NCBI GenBank assembly: GCA_043228905.1 | Contig: JBHGNT010000009.1 | Coordinates: 7,130,001 to 7,194,000, forward strand | Direction: 5' to 3' | DNA: 64,000 nt | From: Azolla caroliniana | Taxonomy: Eukaryota; Polypodiophyta | Part shown: positions 21,583 to 32,375 of the stretch, one piece after another | Numbering within the stretch: position 1 is the first letter of the stretch | Layout: every line of letters begins with the position of its first letter | Made by a program: the position numbers and the translations under genes | The notes under the pieces: generated by a model | Told to the model about the DNA's origin: nothing | Database searches by the model: none | The model's input: the letters and a program-made list of their open reading frames with translations, nothing else

Positions 21583-22775
21583 CCGTTTTTCCGCGCGGTC
21601 CGCCTTTTCTTTCCTTAGTCGTGCGCCGGCGAGGCCTTCTAGCATCGTCGGCCAGAACCTAGCTTTGTTCGTCTTCGGAGCCTTGCCACCTCCGACCCGA
21701 ATACCAGCTGACGCCGAGTAGTGGACGGTCTCCGTGTGACGAGCCGCCGCCTCCTCCATCAGCCTTTTCATAACCCCTTGCCCGACGTTTAGGTTCAGGG
21801 CCCTTCAGGTCTCGCTGGCGTGCACCTGACCGTTCGACAGGTACACCACGTTGCCTCTCATCGCCTCGGCGAAGTCCCCGCAGTCCTTCCAGATGTGGCC
21901 AACCGCGTCACACCACATGCACCTGTTTTCAGCCAGAGGTCGTCGGTCACGGGCCTGTTCACCACCATCCCTCCGTGCCTGGGCGATCTGGAGATCCTTT
22001 ACCATCCGCGTCAGTTCCTCCAGAGCTGCTCCCCCGGTCGAGCCCTTGACCATGCCGGTCGAAGCCGATCCGGTCTCGAGCCAATCTCGGGTCTCTTCCC
22101 TTCGCGTTGGTGGCGTTGGCTCGAGCTTCCTTGGTGCGACAGAGCCCGCCCTTGTTGATCCTTTGTCAACCCATTCCCACCGTTTGTCGAAACGGCCACA
22201 GACCCTCTTCACCACGGCCCAGTCGGCCGTCAGCCCGTCATCAGTCTCCAATAGGAGGCCTACTTGTCCCGATCCCGCTCGTCAACTGACTTAACAAACA
22301 ATAGGACACGACTTGTGTCCAAAATGGTCTGGTCAAGCACTGAGAGGCGTGCGAAGCGTTCCTCAAACTCCCGGAGGAGCACCGACGCGTTCCTTCCTTT
22401 TTCGGGGGTCTCCACCCACTCCATGAAGTCCCGCTTCGAAAGTCGAAGCGCATCTTCAAGCCCGTATTTTTCGAGGAGCCGACCTTCGAGCTCCTCCCAG
22501 GTCTGGCTCTCGGCCCGTACCTCGAGCACCTCCGTATGGATGCCTGGCATCACCACTCGAGGGAATCCGGCTAGACGCCTCTCTTTCGGAATGTCCCTCA
22601 TTACCATCTCAGCTCGGTAGGACGCCAAGTAGCTCGTGGCATCCTTCCCACTAAACCGGCCAATCGTACCGACAACCGCCTCGATAGCCCTATCAAGGGC
22701 GCCGGTGCCTTCGTGCGCACTCACTATACGGTCCACAGCCGAAGCCATGGCTTCTGCGAGGTCCGACCCCCTCAT
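21583..22775 (-). pseudogene. Element G gag
   Basis: Capsid-like domain 22775..22260 (MRGSDLAEAM..., with RFSGKDATSYL, GFPRVV, DFMEWV, EFEERFARLS), broken by a frameshift/TAG at ~22260. It resumes at 22251 with LTADWAVVKRVCGRFD. The zinc knuckle CMWCDAVGHIWKDC lies near 21905. The start ATG is 22 bases inside the primer site. The related gags of G2 and element C align over the first ~200 residues. Confidence 0.85.
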
Positions 22776-22796
22776 CTTCTACTCCTCTACCGCTTG

Positions 22797-22814
22797 TTCA
22801 CGTTGGGTTCACCA
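22797..22814 (-). promoter_or_regulatory. Primer binding site of G (tRNA-Trp type)
   Basis: TGGTGAACCCAACGTGAA on the minus strand, four bases (tctt) inside the LTR. It matches 17 of 18 bases to the complement of the plant tRNA-Trp 3' end as I recall it. Confidence 0.65.
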
Positions 22815-22818
22815 AAGA

Positions 22819-23453
22819 TGTTGCATTGTTACGCGCGTGCGTGGAGAACAAGGCGGGACCACTGGGGTCTTGGACCGAGGAATAGGTGAGAAAAGGGAGA
22901 GAGAGAGAGACGCTCACACACGTATAGACAAAGAAGCACACGGGGATGCGGCCCAACAACACAAGAGACACGAGTTGAGCAGGAGAGAGTGTATAAGAAC
23001 ACTAGTATATGTATATAAATATATGTATGTATGCAGACGACTCGAACGGTTATAGCCGATCAGGACGGCGAGATGGATGCCGACACTTGATCACCCACGC
23101 ATACAGGGGAGCAAGATGGAGATTCTGCCGGAAGCACACGGGCGTTCCACGGAGCAGAATCAGCCTCTCGAGAACCTGCACAAAAGAAAGCTATGGAGAA
23201 CGACAGAGAAGAAGAGCTCGGTCCCAGTCTGACAACACTTCTTCCCCGTCCGACAACACTTGTTTTATAGCTCAAGGAGGGAGGCCGTTTCGCCCGTTTA
23301 CATCACATTAATTCTCTCTATAGAATATTGCTACCTAGGATTCAACTTTTGTGCCTACCTATCTACTATACAACAAGGGGCGTGCCCACGTGTAAGGGCC
23401 GGTTCACACACGCTATACACGGTTTGCGCCTGGGGACGGTTTTCTTCACGACA
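22819..23453 (-). mobile_element. 5' LTR of G
   Basis: 635 bp, ending CTTCACGACA then acgt. It pairs with 14219-14874. Confidence 0.9.
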
Positions 23454-23634
23454 ACGTATACGAGCTTCAATGAAAAGCTTCTTATTTTTGCACAACGCGT
23501 TTTTTTCTCTCTCAGAGATTACAATCGTCTACACATCACAATGTTAGGTATTCGCTTATATACTTAGGCCTAACTTAACGAGTTCACACTTGGATGGATA
23601 CAACTTGGAAGGAGTCGGCCTTTTATGCCAACAG

Positions 23635-23856
23635 AAACAATCCTCGGCCACAACCGAGTAATCAACAAGGAATAGAAGAGAATAAACTAAAACCGAGATG
23701 ACATAGGATGTTTACATGGAAAACCCGAAACAGGAAAAAACACGGGAGCCCACGGACTCCAACTAATACTATGAGAGGAGGAATATAAAGTGAGACTCAG
23801 AGGCAACAACCTCGAGCTCTATGTCTTCAGCAATGGCGATTACAAACAGAAAACTA

Positions 23857-23925
<69 letters not shown>

Positions 23926-24215
23926 GCAACAATATACAACATCTAACAATAACCACTTCTACTCCTAAAGTGATTGGCCAAAGTCATATTTATACTTATA
24001 TGACTTTAGGCCTATTTACAAATATAGCCTCGATGGGCTCACCATGAAACATATTTACACATATGTTCTTGGATCCAGTTTGCACCGGATCCATCCGGAT
24101 TCACTCGATCAGGTTTCGGGGTCTAATCTAGAACCCATCTGGATCCGATTCCTTCATCTAGCTCGTCCTCCGGTTCTCATATGGAATCCCATCTGGAGGG
24201 ACCGAATTCCCAACA
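23635..24215 (-). mobile_element. D-family copia LTR (N), outer end lost
   Basis: Reverse-oriented relative of the D and H LTRs: GGCCACAACCGAG near 23648, ACACGGGAGCCCACGGACTCC near 23742, and an ending GGAGGGACC....CCCAACA. It includes a (TC)30 tract at 23861-23920. The first ~25 bp, including TG, are missing at the junction with E. Confidence 0.7.
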
Positions 24216-24673
24216 AGGTTCACCCATCTCAGGTGCTTCATCGAAGAAGAGGGGAAAATCATCGCGCAAGGGCGATGAGATTGGAGGATGGTCATCCTGG
24301 ACACAAACGACGTTGACACCGCAATGTTCACCAAAGGACAAAAAGTCGAATCGGATATTGACTTGTAGCATAAGTGGATTCACCAGCCAATTTTGAAAGG
24401 CTTCAAGAATTGCAAGCAAAACAGATTGTGTTCGACTTGCCGAAGTAGGGCCAAAGTTCAGTAGCCGGAGGGCCCAAGTTTGTGAATCCTGTCAGCTAGG
24501 GAAGCAGCGCCGACTTCCTTTCCCCAACGAGCAAAATTGGAGCCATAACAAGCTTGACCTGATTTATTTGTGTTGAGAATCGAACTCAACTTCCCATAGA
24601 GACAATGTTCACACTAGCCAGTGGACATCATACTAGGCTAGATTTGTAGTTAGTAGAAAGGACATTTGCCCTA
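24216..24673 (+). mobile_element. Scraps of K/L-type copia and a P-type LTR
   Basis: 24216-24300 is unplaced. 24300-24570 holds a decayed integrase zinc domain (VCESCQLGKQRRLPFPNE, stops nearby), like K and L. 24571-24673 starts TGTTGAGAATCGAAC and matches the reverse complement of 43128-43231, so it is the start of a P-type LTR cut by element F. Confidence 0.55.
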
Positions 24674-25189
24674 TGAAAGGAACTAGCACGGAAGTATTGC
24701 TCGGTCACAACCGAGTATCAAATCACTCTATGAAGGACCAAACACAGAAATGGGAAATAGGTATGATGAATGCGCGTACAAAAAACAACGATAGAGACAC
24801 ACAGGATGTTTACATGGAAAACCCTAATAGGGAAAAACCACGGGAGCCCACAGACTCGAAACTATCACTATATAAGAAAGGTACAATCAAACACTCGGAG
24901 GCAAAGACCTCGAGCTGTGTATCTTCGCCAAGCGGCGGTTACAACAGAGTATCGCTCTGTATCTCTTCTCTATCTATAACAATATACACATACAACAATA
25001 TGACACCACACACACTTCTGTGATTGCCCTAGGTCATATTTATACTCATATGAACTTAGGGCTATTTACAAATATAGCCTCAATAGGCTTACTCAAAAAC
25101 ATATTTACAAATATGTCTTCCCTTCCAGTTCTCACCGGGTCCTCTTCATTTATAACCGGATCCCATCCGGAGGGACTAGCTTCCCAACA
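24674..25189 (-). mobile_element. 3' LTR of copia element F
   Basis: 516 bp, TGAAAGG...CCCAACA. A minus-strand polypurine tract AAGGGGGAGTT lies just inside (25190-25200). It resembles the D, H and N LTRs, with the shared ACCACGGGAGCCCACAGACTC block near 24837. Confidence 0.75.
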
Positions 25190-27121
25190 AACTCCCCCTT
25201 CACTCTAGAATGGGATGTCTCATCAGCCCGATCCGCTTTCAGCACGTGTCCCGCTTGTCGGTTTTCAACACCTTGGTCAACATATCCGACCTGTTCTCCT
25301 CCATGTGGATCTTCGTCAGCACGAACTCTTGATCTTCTACTCTCTCCTAGATCCAGTGATACCTCCGCAGGATATGTTTCGTCTGGGAATTGTAGACCGC
25401 GTTCTTTGCAAGGTGGATGGCACTTTGACTATCGTAGTAGAGTTGTTATTCCTCCTGTTGGATCCCTAGCTCTCCGATGAAGTCCTTCATCCAGATTATC
25501 TCCTTGCCAGCTTCCACAGCTGCCATGTACTCCGCTTACATTGTTGACAGTGCAACCGACTTCTGCAGCCTCGACTGCCATGATACAGCTACCCTTGCAT
25601 AAGTCATCACATATTTGGATTTAGACCGGCTGGTATCCGCATCAGCCGACATATCCGAATCTGTGAATCCGTCAAGTTGGGGTTTACCGGAGCCAAACCG
25701 GTGGCACATACTCGAGGTGCCTTTCAGATATCGGAGTATCCACTTCACCGCGTTCCAATGCTCTCTTCCCGGATTGCTCATGAACCGGCTGACTACTCTG
25801 ACAACATATGCAATATCCAATCGGGTGCACACCATTGCGTACATTAAGCTTCCGATGGCAGAGGCATATGGTATCTTCATCATATCCAACTTCTCTGCCT
25901 TTGTCTTCGGGCTCTGCTTCCCGGACAACTTGCAATTTGCCGGAAGTGTCGATCCGACCGGTTTCGCCTCCGACAGTTGAACCTTTCGAGTACCTTTGTC
26001 ACGTTCTTTTCCTGTGACAACCACAACAGCTTCCTCGACCAGTCCCGGATGATGTGCATTCCCAATATCTGTCTTGCTAGACCCAAGTCTTTCATTGAGA
26101 AGGTCTAGTTCAGAGCCTTCTTCAGCAACCTAATCTTGACTTGGTCTCGTCCGATGATCAACATATCATCCACAGATAGGAGTATCAGGAAATCTCCTCA
26201 GTCAAATTTCTTCACAAACATGCAATGATCGGCCTGCGTCTTGTGGTCATGAAGGAGTCGAACTTTCGGAACCATTGCCGGGGAGCTAGCTTCAATCCTT
26301 ATAAGCTCTTCGCCAGCCGTCACACCAGGTGCTCCTTCCCTTTCTTCTCAAATCCTTCCGGTTGATGCATGTAGATCTCTTTCTTTGAGGTCACCATGTA
26401 CGAATGTCGTCTTGACGTCTAGTTGCTCTACCTCGAGGTCCATGCTTTCCACTATGCTCAATACCGTCTGAATAGATGTCATCTTTACTACTAGAGCAAA
26501 AATCTCATCGAAGTCTACTCCCTTCTTCTGTTGGAAACCCTTCACTAAAATTCAGGCTTTGATCTCGGTGGGTTTCTAGCATCTCCCAGTTTCAGCTTGT
26601 ACACCCACTTGTTCTGGAGTGCTCTCTTCCCTTTCGGAAACCCCATCAGTTCATACGTGTGGTTCTCATGTAGTGAATCCATCTCGTCCTACATGGAACT
26701 CAACCATTTGCGCCTATGGGTGTCTTTCTTTGCTTCTTCGAAGCTTTCCGGCTCCCCCTCATCGGTTAGCAATACATTCTCCGCATCCGGGAATCTCCAG
26801 GGGCTCTTGTCTCTCGGAGAGGGTATCTCCGTCTTTGGTCTTCGGCAACCGGTTCCTCCGTCTGTTCCTCATCCTCATACGATTTGGGATCTTGTCCGGT
26901 TCCAGTGTCTTCTTCTTCTTCTTCTGTTGGTTTGGTTTCTTGTCCGTATCCGGCCGGTTCGTCGAGTGTCCTCCGGTTGCCGGCCAACATCCGGTTTTCA
27001 ACCGGGTACGTCCTTGTGTCCTCAAACCGGTTTTCATTGGATGATCTAGAGTTCATCATCTACTTCCCTGACTCCCAGTTGGCACTGGTCCTGTCTTCCA
27101 TGAAGACTATGTCCTGACTCT
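25190..27121 (-). pseudogene. Element F: RT and RNase H, 5' truncated
   Basis: The same family as A, D and H. Reading leftward: end of the integrase tail (SQDIVFMEDRTS, ~27110), an acidic linker with Glu/Gln-rich repeats (27059..26766), RT (26545.. FQQKKGVDFDEIF; catalytic motif changed to SVDDMLIIG), and RNase H (26024..25536; SGKQSPKTKAEK, SDMSADADTSRSKSKYV). A TAG at ~26692 stands where CAG is expected. Homology stops abruptly at 27121. Gag, protease and the integrase core are absent. Confidence 0.8.
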
Positions 27122-27521
27122 TCAATAAAAAGAAATGAGTAGAAATTATAACAAGTGTATGATGTATTCGAAGTTGCCTTAAAGAAATCTTATTTTGATC
27201 TCAAAAAGTAATGGAACGTAAACCTTTCCAATACAATTTTGCATGCCATTAATAATGTGGAAGGTTCCCTTTGAGGATGTCGCATCAAATAACATCTTCA
27301 CTAGATTAATGAAGATCCTTACAAGTTTCTTCATAAAATTATCCATCTACTTGCAATTGCATATTTCGTGTGTGTTGATTTTAGATTATGTTACGAAACC
27401 TTTGAGGCTTCCACATTGCAATAAGTGGAGCAATAACTTCTTTTGTGTGTTGATGTATGATGTGTGTTACGGGCATGACCATATAATCTCCTGTGTGAGA
27501 TTTTACCGTAGTATTCTATAC
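27122..27521. other. Unassigned AT-rich stretch, possible LTR Q start near its end
   Basis: No convincing coding sequence. The last few tens of bases should belong to LTR Q, since removing C and one acgt joins 27525 to 31031, but no clear TG start can be fixed. Confidence 0.4.
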
Positions 27522-27525
27522 ACGT

Positions 27526-28268
27526 TGTCGTGCCTTTCGGCATCAGATCGTTTGCGTGAGTCGGGTGGGAACCGTTGGGGTTTTGGACTAGGAAGAGGAA
27601 GAATTTCAGACGATTTTAATTATGAATAGATTATTATAAACTTGCGAATCCCACAAGTATAATATATTTTATTAATCAGTATTTAGATAAGAATATGTAT
27701 TTAGATTGAAAGAAAGATATAAGAAATCTCGTGAATCCCACGAGTATAGTTTATTAATTGGTGTTTTAGGAAATATATCCAATTTCCCAAATATTTTTCA
27801 CACCTATTACATTGTACTCCCCATCCTTATGTAGTGATGAGGGAGTCTTAGGAATCCATGCTTTGTTTTTCTCTAACTATAGACTCCATGTTTTTCCTAT
27901 AGATAGACTATATGCTTTATCTAAAGTGATTATTCTTTTTCTAACTTGTGCGTTTTTTATCAACTATAGCGTTCATGCACGCTAGATGTGCATGCATAGC
28001 TTTTTCTTTTAGCATGTGTTTTTCTTTTAACTAAAGTTTATCCTACGTGAACTTACCTTTTTTATGTGGGACATCTACTTTTTAACATGAATGAAATGCT
28101 AGTGTAATGGTAAGACATTACATTATTACCATGGAGGTACAAGATTCAAATTTTGCCCTATGCATGTAATGCTTATTTTGATATATTTTTTTCTTTTTTT
28201 TTTCTTCATATTTATTCAATCGGTTATTTTATATTATTTTCACGTAGTGTACGAAATACACTACGACA
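27526..28268 (-). mobile_element. 3' LTR of C
   Basis: TGTCGTGCC...CTACGACA in window orientation. It contains a tRNA-like module near 28096-28165 (GCTAGTGTAATGG, then ~32 bases, then a decayed B-box). Confidence 0.85.
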
Positions 28269-28511
28269 CTCGCCCCCTCCGAACCTGCACATCCTCCGGT
28301 ATGTGCCGAAGTTGTCGGTGATTGTTAGTCTCGTCCGTCCGTTCTCCGTATGGTTGGTTTCGTTGCCGGTCTCCGGTTTTTGGTTGCTGACTCCGCCCGG
28401 TTTCCGGTTCAGTTCGGTTGTTGGCTCTGTCCGGTCTTCGGTTACCGATCCTCATAATTCTTCGTTACTTGTTGTACCCTCCGTTCCTCTCGCCATGTCA
28501 GCTTTGTCTCT

Positions 28512-30266
28512 CTATTTTGAACACAACCATTCTTTCCACCCAACCCATTTTCGCCATCCAATCCACCATATTCTTCCTTCATTCTTTGCATTGCCATGAG
28601 TGGTTGTCATGGTCCCTTGTGGTCCTCTTGAGTATCTCGGCGTACTGTCTCTCTCCATTCCGCACTTGTCTTCTGTAGGTTCTACCCACGTGTCGATGTC
28701 AACCTCCGAATACGCGCTCGTTGTTAGGTCCTTGTGCGACTTTAATGCATGTTTCATTTCTCATTGTTGTGCATGCGTTGTATTACGCCGTAGCGCATGC
28801 TTCGTATTCCATCGTAGTGCATGCGTCGTATTACCCCGTAGTGCATGCTTCTTTTTGCACCGTAGCACGTGCTTCTTTTTGCGCCATAGCACGTGCTCTG
28901 TATTACGTGCTTCTCCCGTCGTAGACCCGACCTTTGCGTTGTCGTGCTTTTGTTTACATCGGAATTTCGGACGGATCATCTTCCATCCGAACCGGCTTCC
29001 GACTTTACCTTCCTTGCCGCCACCTCTCGTCTCTCCGGTCTCACGTTGGTTCTCGGACGCAACCGCCGAAGTCTCTAGGATTAGTGCACATGACCCCTCG
29101 GTATTATCATCCTTTGTCATTTCAACCATAGCCACCTTTTCAGCTATCTCTCCGTCGTATGCATCGGCTTCAGCCTTCGTTTTCTCTCCGCCATCTTCCG
29201 TCTCTTCGGTCTCACGTTGCTTTTCGAACGCAACCGCCGGAGTCTCTGGAATCAATGGTGGGGAAGTCTCGATATGGCCATCCACCATTGATTCGTCCAT
29301 AGCCACCTTCGATTCGATGTCATCTTTCGTGGCGACCTCCTAAATCAAGTCCTCGTTGCTCTCTTTCATTGCATCAATTATGCAAACATCAATTATGCTT
29401 ACCCCTTTTTCACCTGATGTTTCAGACACTTGTATTCCAAAATCTTCTTCTACACTTAGGTTATCGGCCTTATCCTTCGCCGTCGTTCTTTCGCAAGACA
29501 AGAGGGTAGCTTGTTTTACACCCTCTTCCGTCGCACCATCATGTTGTATTTCGGCCTTCATAACGTCTCCATCGTTTGTCTTCAATCGACCATCCTTCAT
29601 CGGCCATGTCGTTGACAAGATTCTCATCTTCCTCTCATCATGTCTCCGGCATACCCTTTCGACTTTGGCCCAATCCTCGGTAAGACCGTTCACACCGTCA
29701 TCATCTTCGAGTTCGATCCCGATGTCCATCCTTTCTTTTCGATCGATCGATTTTACGAACATTAGGACTTTCTCCTCCCCCACCAATCTTTGTTCCCGCT
29801 TCGAGAGTCGAGCAAAACGATGCTCGAACTCTAGGAATACTTGTGTTGCACTCTGGTAGGTCTTCTCCGATGCCACCCATTCGTCGAATTCTCGCCGATC
29901 TTGTCCCTTCGATCTCTTGAAATCATATGCCTCTCGTAAAGCTTCTTCAAAGGACTCCCATGTCAGGTTTTGTTGCCCTATTTTGTGGATTCTCTCTTGT
30001 AACTCATCTGTGACTACTCGATTGAAAGATGTCACTTGCAATCCTTCCGGTATCCCACATCGCAACATCTCGGCCTTGTATTCGCATAGATAGTGTGACA
30101 CATCCTTTCCGTCGAATTCCCCGTTTCTTTGCACAAGCCGCGCTACTGCCGATTTCATCTCCAACATTGTGCGTTGCTCTTCTTGCATCCGCTTAATCAT
30201 CATCATAATCATCATCATATTCATCGCTTCTTGTAGATTCTCCATCTCCTTACCACCCGCCTTCAC
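28512..30266 (-). pseudogene. Element C gag-like protein, two nonsense codons
   Basis: A single frame of ~584 codons, interrupted only by TAG (29340-29342) and TGA (28761). Residues ~40-215 align with the gag of G and G2 (GEFDGKDVSHYLCEYKAEM, EFEHRFARLSKREQ, LTEDWAKVERVC). I see no zinc knuckle. Next come two acidic repeats (PETPAVAFEKQRETEETEDGG and LETSAVASENQRETGETRGG), then a basic tail of ~7 octapeptides of the HALR.NT. type. The start ATG is 13 bases inside the primer site. Confidence 0.8.
28742..28915 (-). repeat. 24-bp coding minisatellite in C gag
   Basis: About seven imperfect 24-bp units (CGTA..CCGTAGTGCATGCTT in window orientation). Each encodes an octapeptide such as KHALRWNT or KHVLRCKK. 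The frame is kept throughout. Confidence 0.8.
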
Positions 30267-30279
30267 GTCGGGTTCACCA
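30262..30279 (-). promoter_or_regulatory. Primer binding site of C (tRNA-Trp type)
   Basis: TGGTGAACCCGACGTGAA on the minus strand, four bases (caag) inside the LTR. To my recollection it is a full 18-base complement of the plant tRNA-Trp 3' end (...TTCACGTCGGGTTCACCA). Confidence 0.7.
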
Positions 30280-30283
30280 CTTG

Positions 30284-31026
30284 TGTCGTGCCTTTCGGCG
30301 TCAGATCGTTTGCGTGAGTCGGGTGGGAACCGCTGGGGTTTTGGACTAGGAAGAGGAAGAATTTCGGACGATTTTAATTATGAATAGATTATTATAAACT
30401 TGCGAATCCCACAAGTATAATATATTTTATTAATCAGTATTTAGATAAGAATATGTATTTAGATTGAAAGAAAGATATAAGAAATCTCGTGAATCCCACG
30501 AGTATAGTTTATTAATTGGTGTTTTAGGAAATATATCCAATTTCCCAAATATTTTTCACACCTATTACATTGTGTTCCCCATCCTTATGTAGTGATGAGG
30601 GAGTCTTAGGAATCCATGCTTTGTTTTTCTCTAACTATAGACTCCATGCTTTTCCTATAGATAGACTATATGCTTTATCTAAAGTGATTATTCTTTTTCT
30701 AACTTGTGCGTTTTTTATCAACTATAGCGTTCATGCACGCTAGATGTGCATGCGTAGCTTTTTCTTTTAGCATGCGTTTTTCTTTTAACTAAAGTTTATC
30801 CTACGTGAACTTACGTTTTATATGTGGGACATCTACTTTTTAACATGAATGAAATGCTAGTGTAATGGTAAGATATTACATTATTAACATGGAGGTACAA
30901 CGCTCGAATCTTGCCCTATGCATGTAATGCTTCTTTTGATATATTTTTTTCTTTTTTTTTTCTTCATATTTATTCAATCGGTTATTTTATATTATTTTCA
31001 CGTAGTGTACAAAATACACTACCACA
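30284..31026 (-). mobile_element. 5' LTR of C
   Basis: 743 bp, TGTCGTGCC...CTACCACA. The tRNA-like module lies at ~30854-30925, with GTGTAATGG and CTCGAATCTT separated by tRNA-like spacing. Confidence 0.85.
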
Positions 31027-31030
31027 ACGT

Positions 31031-31423
31031 GGATAAGTGTGAGCGTTAAACGAGAGTGTAAAGAAGGGGAGGATTACTTTTAATCCTCGGGATTGAGACA
31101 ACCCATTAGGCTAAGTGTGAACTTGCCTGGGGGCCTTGGGTCTTGCTATAAATATGAGGCCTAGGTACCCTCATTTCATCATATGTTTACTACCTCGAGA
31201 TTCAAACAATGTGGTGGGTCAACTCTTCTAGCAAGCGCACAAACACTGGGTCCGACTTGACACCACATCGGTAGTATGGGATGTCGATCGAGGCTCGAGT
31301 CCGTCTCGATCGCTTCGCTTGGGGGTGATAGGGTGGATCGACACCCTTTTTTCTCTCTCGCCTTTCTTATATCATATATATTATATCCTTATCATATGCT
31401 TACATTAGATCATCACTCTAACA
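31031..31423 (+). mobile_element. LTR Q (right part), split by element C
   Basis: Contains a TATAAATA box at 31149, ends TCTAACA at 31423, and is followed after two bases by TGGTATCAGAACACG (31426). This is the layout of a plus-strand copia LTR and primer site. Its left part lies before C. Confidence 0.65.
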
Positions 31424-31425
31424 AT

Positions 31426-31951
31426 TGGTATCAGAACACGTGCATATGGCTTCTTCGGTTCTTTCCTTTTTTTCTCTTGTAAATGGCTTTACGAAAAATG
31501 ACGGTTCATTATGATGCTCATTAGGTCTAATGACACATACCTCAAGAGCACTATGAGATTGCCAAAGTTCGGACATCTGATGCGTGGCTGAATTAAGGAA
31601 ATTTTGTATTTGTATCAAATACGACTCAATGGGGATTGGCCTAGAGGAGAATTTCCTTGAATTGCTTCCGCTTTAGCTGATGACGTCGGGTCGTTATTAT
31701 GAGCCATTGAATGATAATTTCTAGCAAAGAAATAAGATAAAGTCAAACAAATAGTCATAACATCATGTCGTGATCTAAACATATCATGGGCAAACATTAA
31801 TCGATATCATGATCTCACGTCAATACCCCTCTAGACGTATGAGATGAGGTTCAAGATCAGGTTACTATGGTAATATAAAGGTGTTTTAAAAACCATGGGG
31901 GTGACAAATGAATGTCTTTCCCTAATTTCTATATCGATTTTTTCATGGCGG
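31426..31951 (+). pseudogene. Decayed gag region of element Q
   Basis: A primer site, then a possible start ATGGCTTCTTCGG (31446), then ~350 bp with stops in every frame and faint copia gag-like wording (e.g. AKVRTSDAWLN). Nothing else is recognisable up to the 254-bp repeat at 31952. Confidence 0.4.
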
Positions 31952-32205
31952 CTCCCCGAGGCTCAACCATGTATGTTCACGTCATGAATAGTTTATACAC
32001 GAAAAAATGCTAACAATAAACTATGTTTCTATAACCAGGAATGTGGTTTCGGCTCTTTAAGTCCTATTACGAGGACCCCGAAGTGCAATTAGACCTAAAG
32101 TCTAAACATGTGTTATAGTCATATATGTATCAACAATCCCTCTAGTAACCCACAATGAGGTGACTCTTTTTCTCAGCAACACATATTATATCTCATTCTC
32201 TACTT
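31952..32205 (+). repeat. 254-bp segment also present inside L's 5' LTR
   Basis: Starts CTCCCCGAGGCTCAACC and ends CATTCTCTACTT. It recurs at 32376-32630 with ~95% identity, but not in L's 3' LTR. Confidence 0.85.
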
Positions 32206-32375
32206 CACAAACTTTCCCATAATATATACATTGTTGAGAGATCAAGCTCAACTTAGTTTAGTTATTTAGTTAACCATGTAACTTCGTAGCTACCTAGATA
32301 GAATCTAGTTAGAAGTGTTGACTATAACGCCTTAAATAGGACCTTGTACTTAAGAGGGATATTCTAGATCCTCCA

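Larger units (their letters stand above)
14219..23453 (-). mobile_element. Ty3/gypsy element G, structurally complete
   Basis: Both ends and both flanks are present. LTRs lie at 14219-14874 and 22819-23453 (656 and 635 bp, roughly 95% alike, differing mainly by C/T changes and GA-repeat length). The termini are TGTCGCG/TGTTGCA and CTTCACGACA, and acgt is duplicated on both sides (14215-14218 and 23454-23457). The order from the right is 5' LTR, tRNA-Trp primer site, gag, protease, RT, RNase H, integrase, polypurine tract, 3' LTR. Without the two solo LTRs it would be about 7.0 kb. There is no chromodomain after the integrase. It is inactive because of multiple stops. Confidence 0.9.
9641..23634 (-). 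mobile_element. Copia element E, with gypsy G nested in its 5' LTR
   Basis: Reads right to left. Its 5' LTR is split into 14115-14218 and 23458-23634 by element G (duplication acgt). Joining them gives a 281-bp LTR beginning TGTTGGCATAAAAGG and ending CATATTCCA on the minus strand. The 3' LTR (9641-9745) has lost its outer half, so no target duplication survives. The coding region (14012 to 9903) is related to that of element J. The left flank is D and the right flank is a D-type LTR, so a deletion probably accompanied or followed insertion. Confidence 0.75.
27526..31026 (-). mobile_element. Gag-only LTR element C (TR-GAG-like)
   Basis: Two LTRs of exactly 743 bp (27526-28268 and 30284-31026), ~97% alike, flanked by acgt (27522-27525 and 31027-31030). 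The interior is only 2.0 kb. It has a primer site, one long gag-like frame and a purine tract (minus-strand GGAGGGGGCGAG, 28269-28280). No protease, RT, RNase H or integrase is present. This fits a non-autonomous element that borrows enzymes from a relative such as G, whose gag and primer site it resembles. Confidence 0.85.

Noticed and set aside
23861-23920. Functional significance of the long (TC)n tract
   Set aside because: Simple repeats of this kind occur in most LTRs of the same family here, at variable length.
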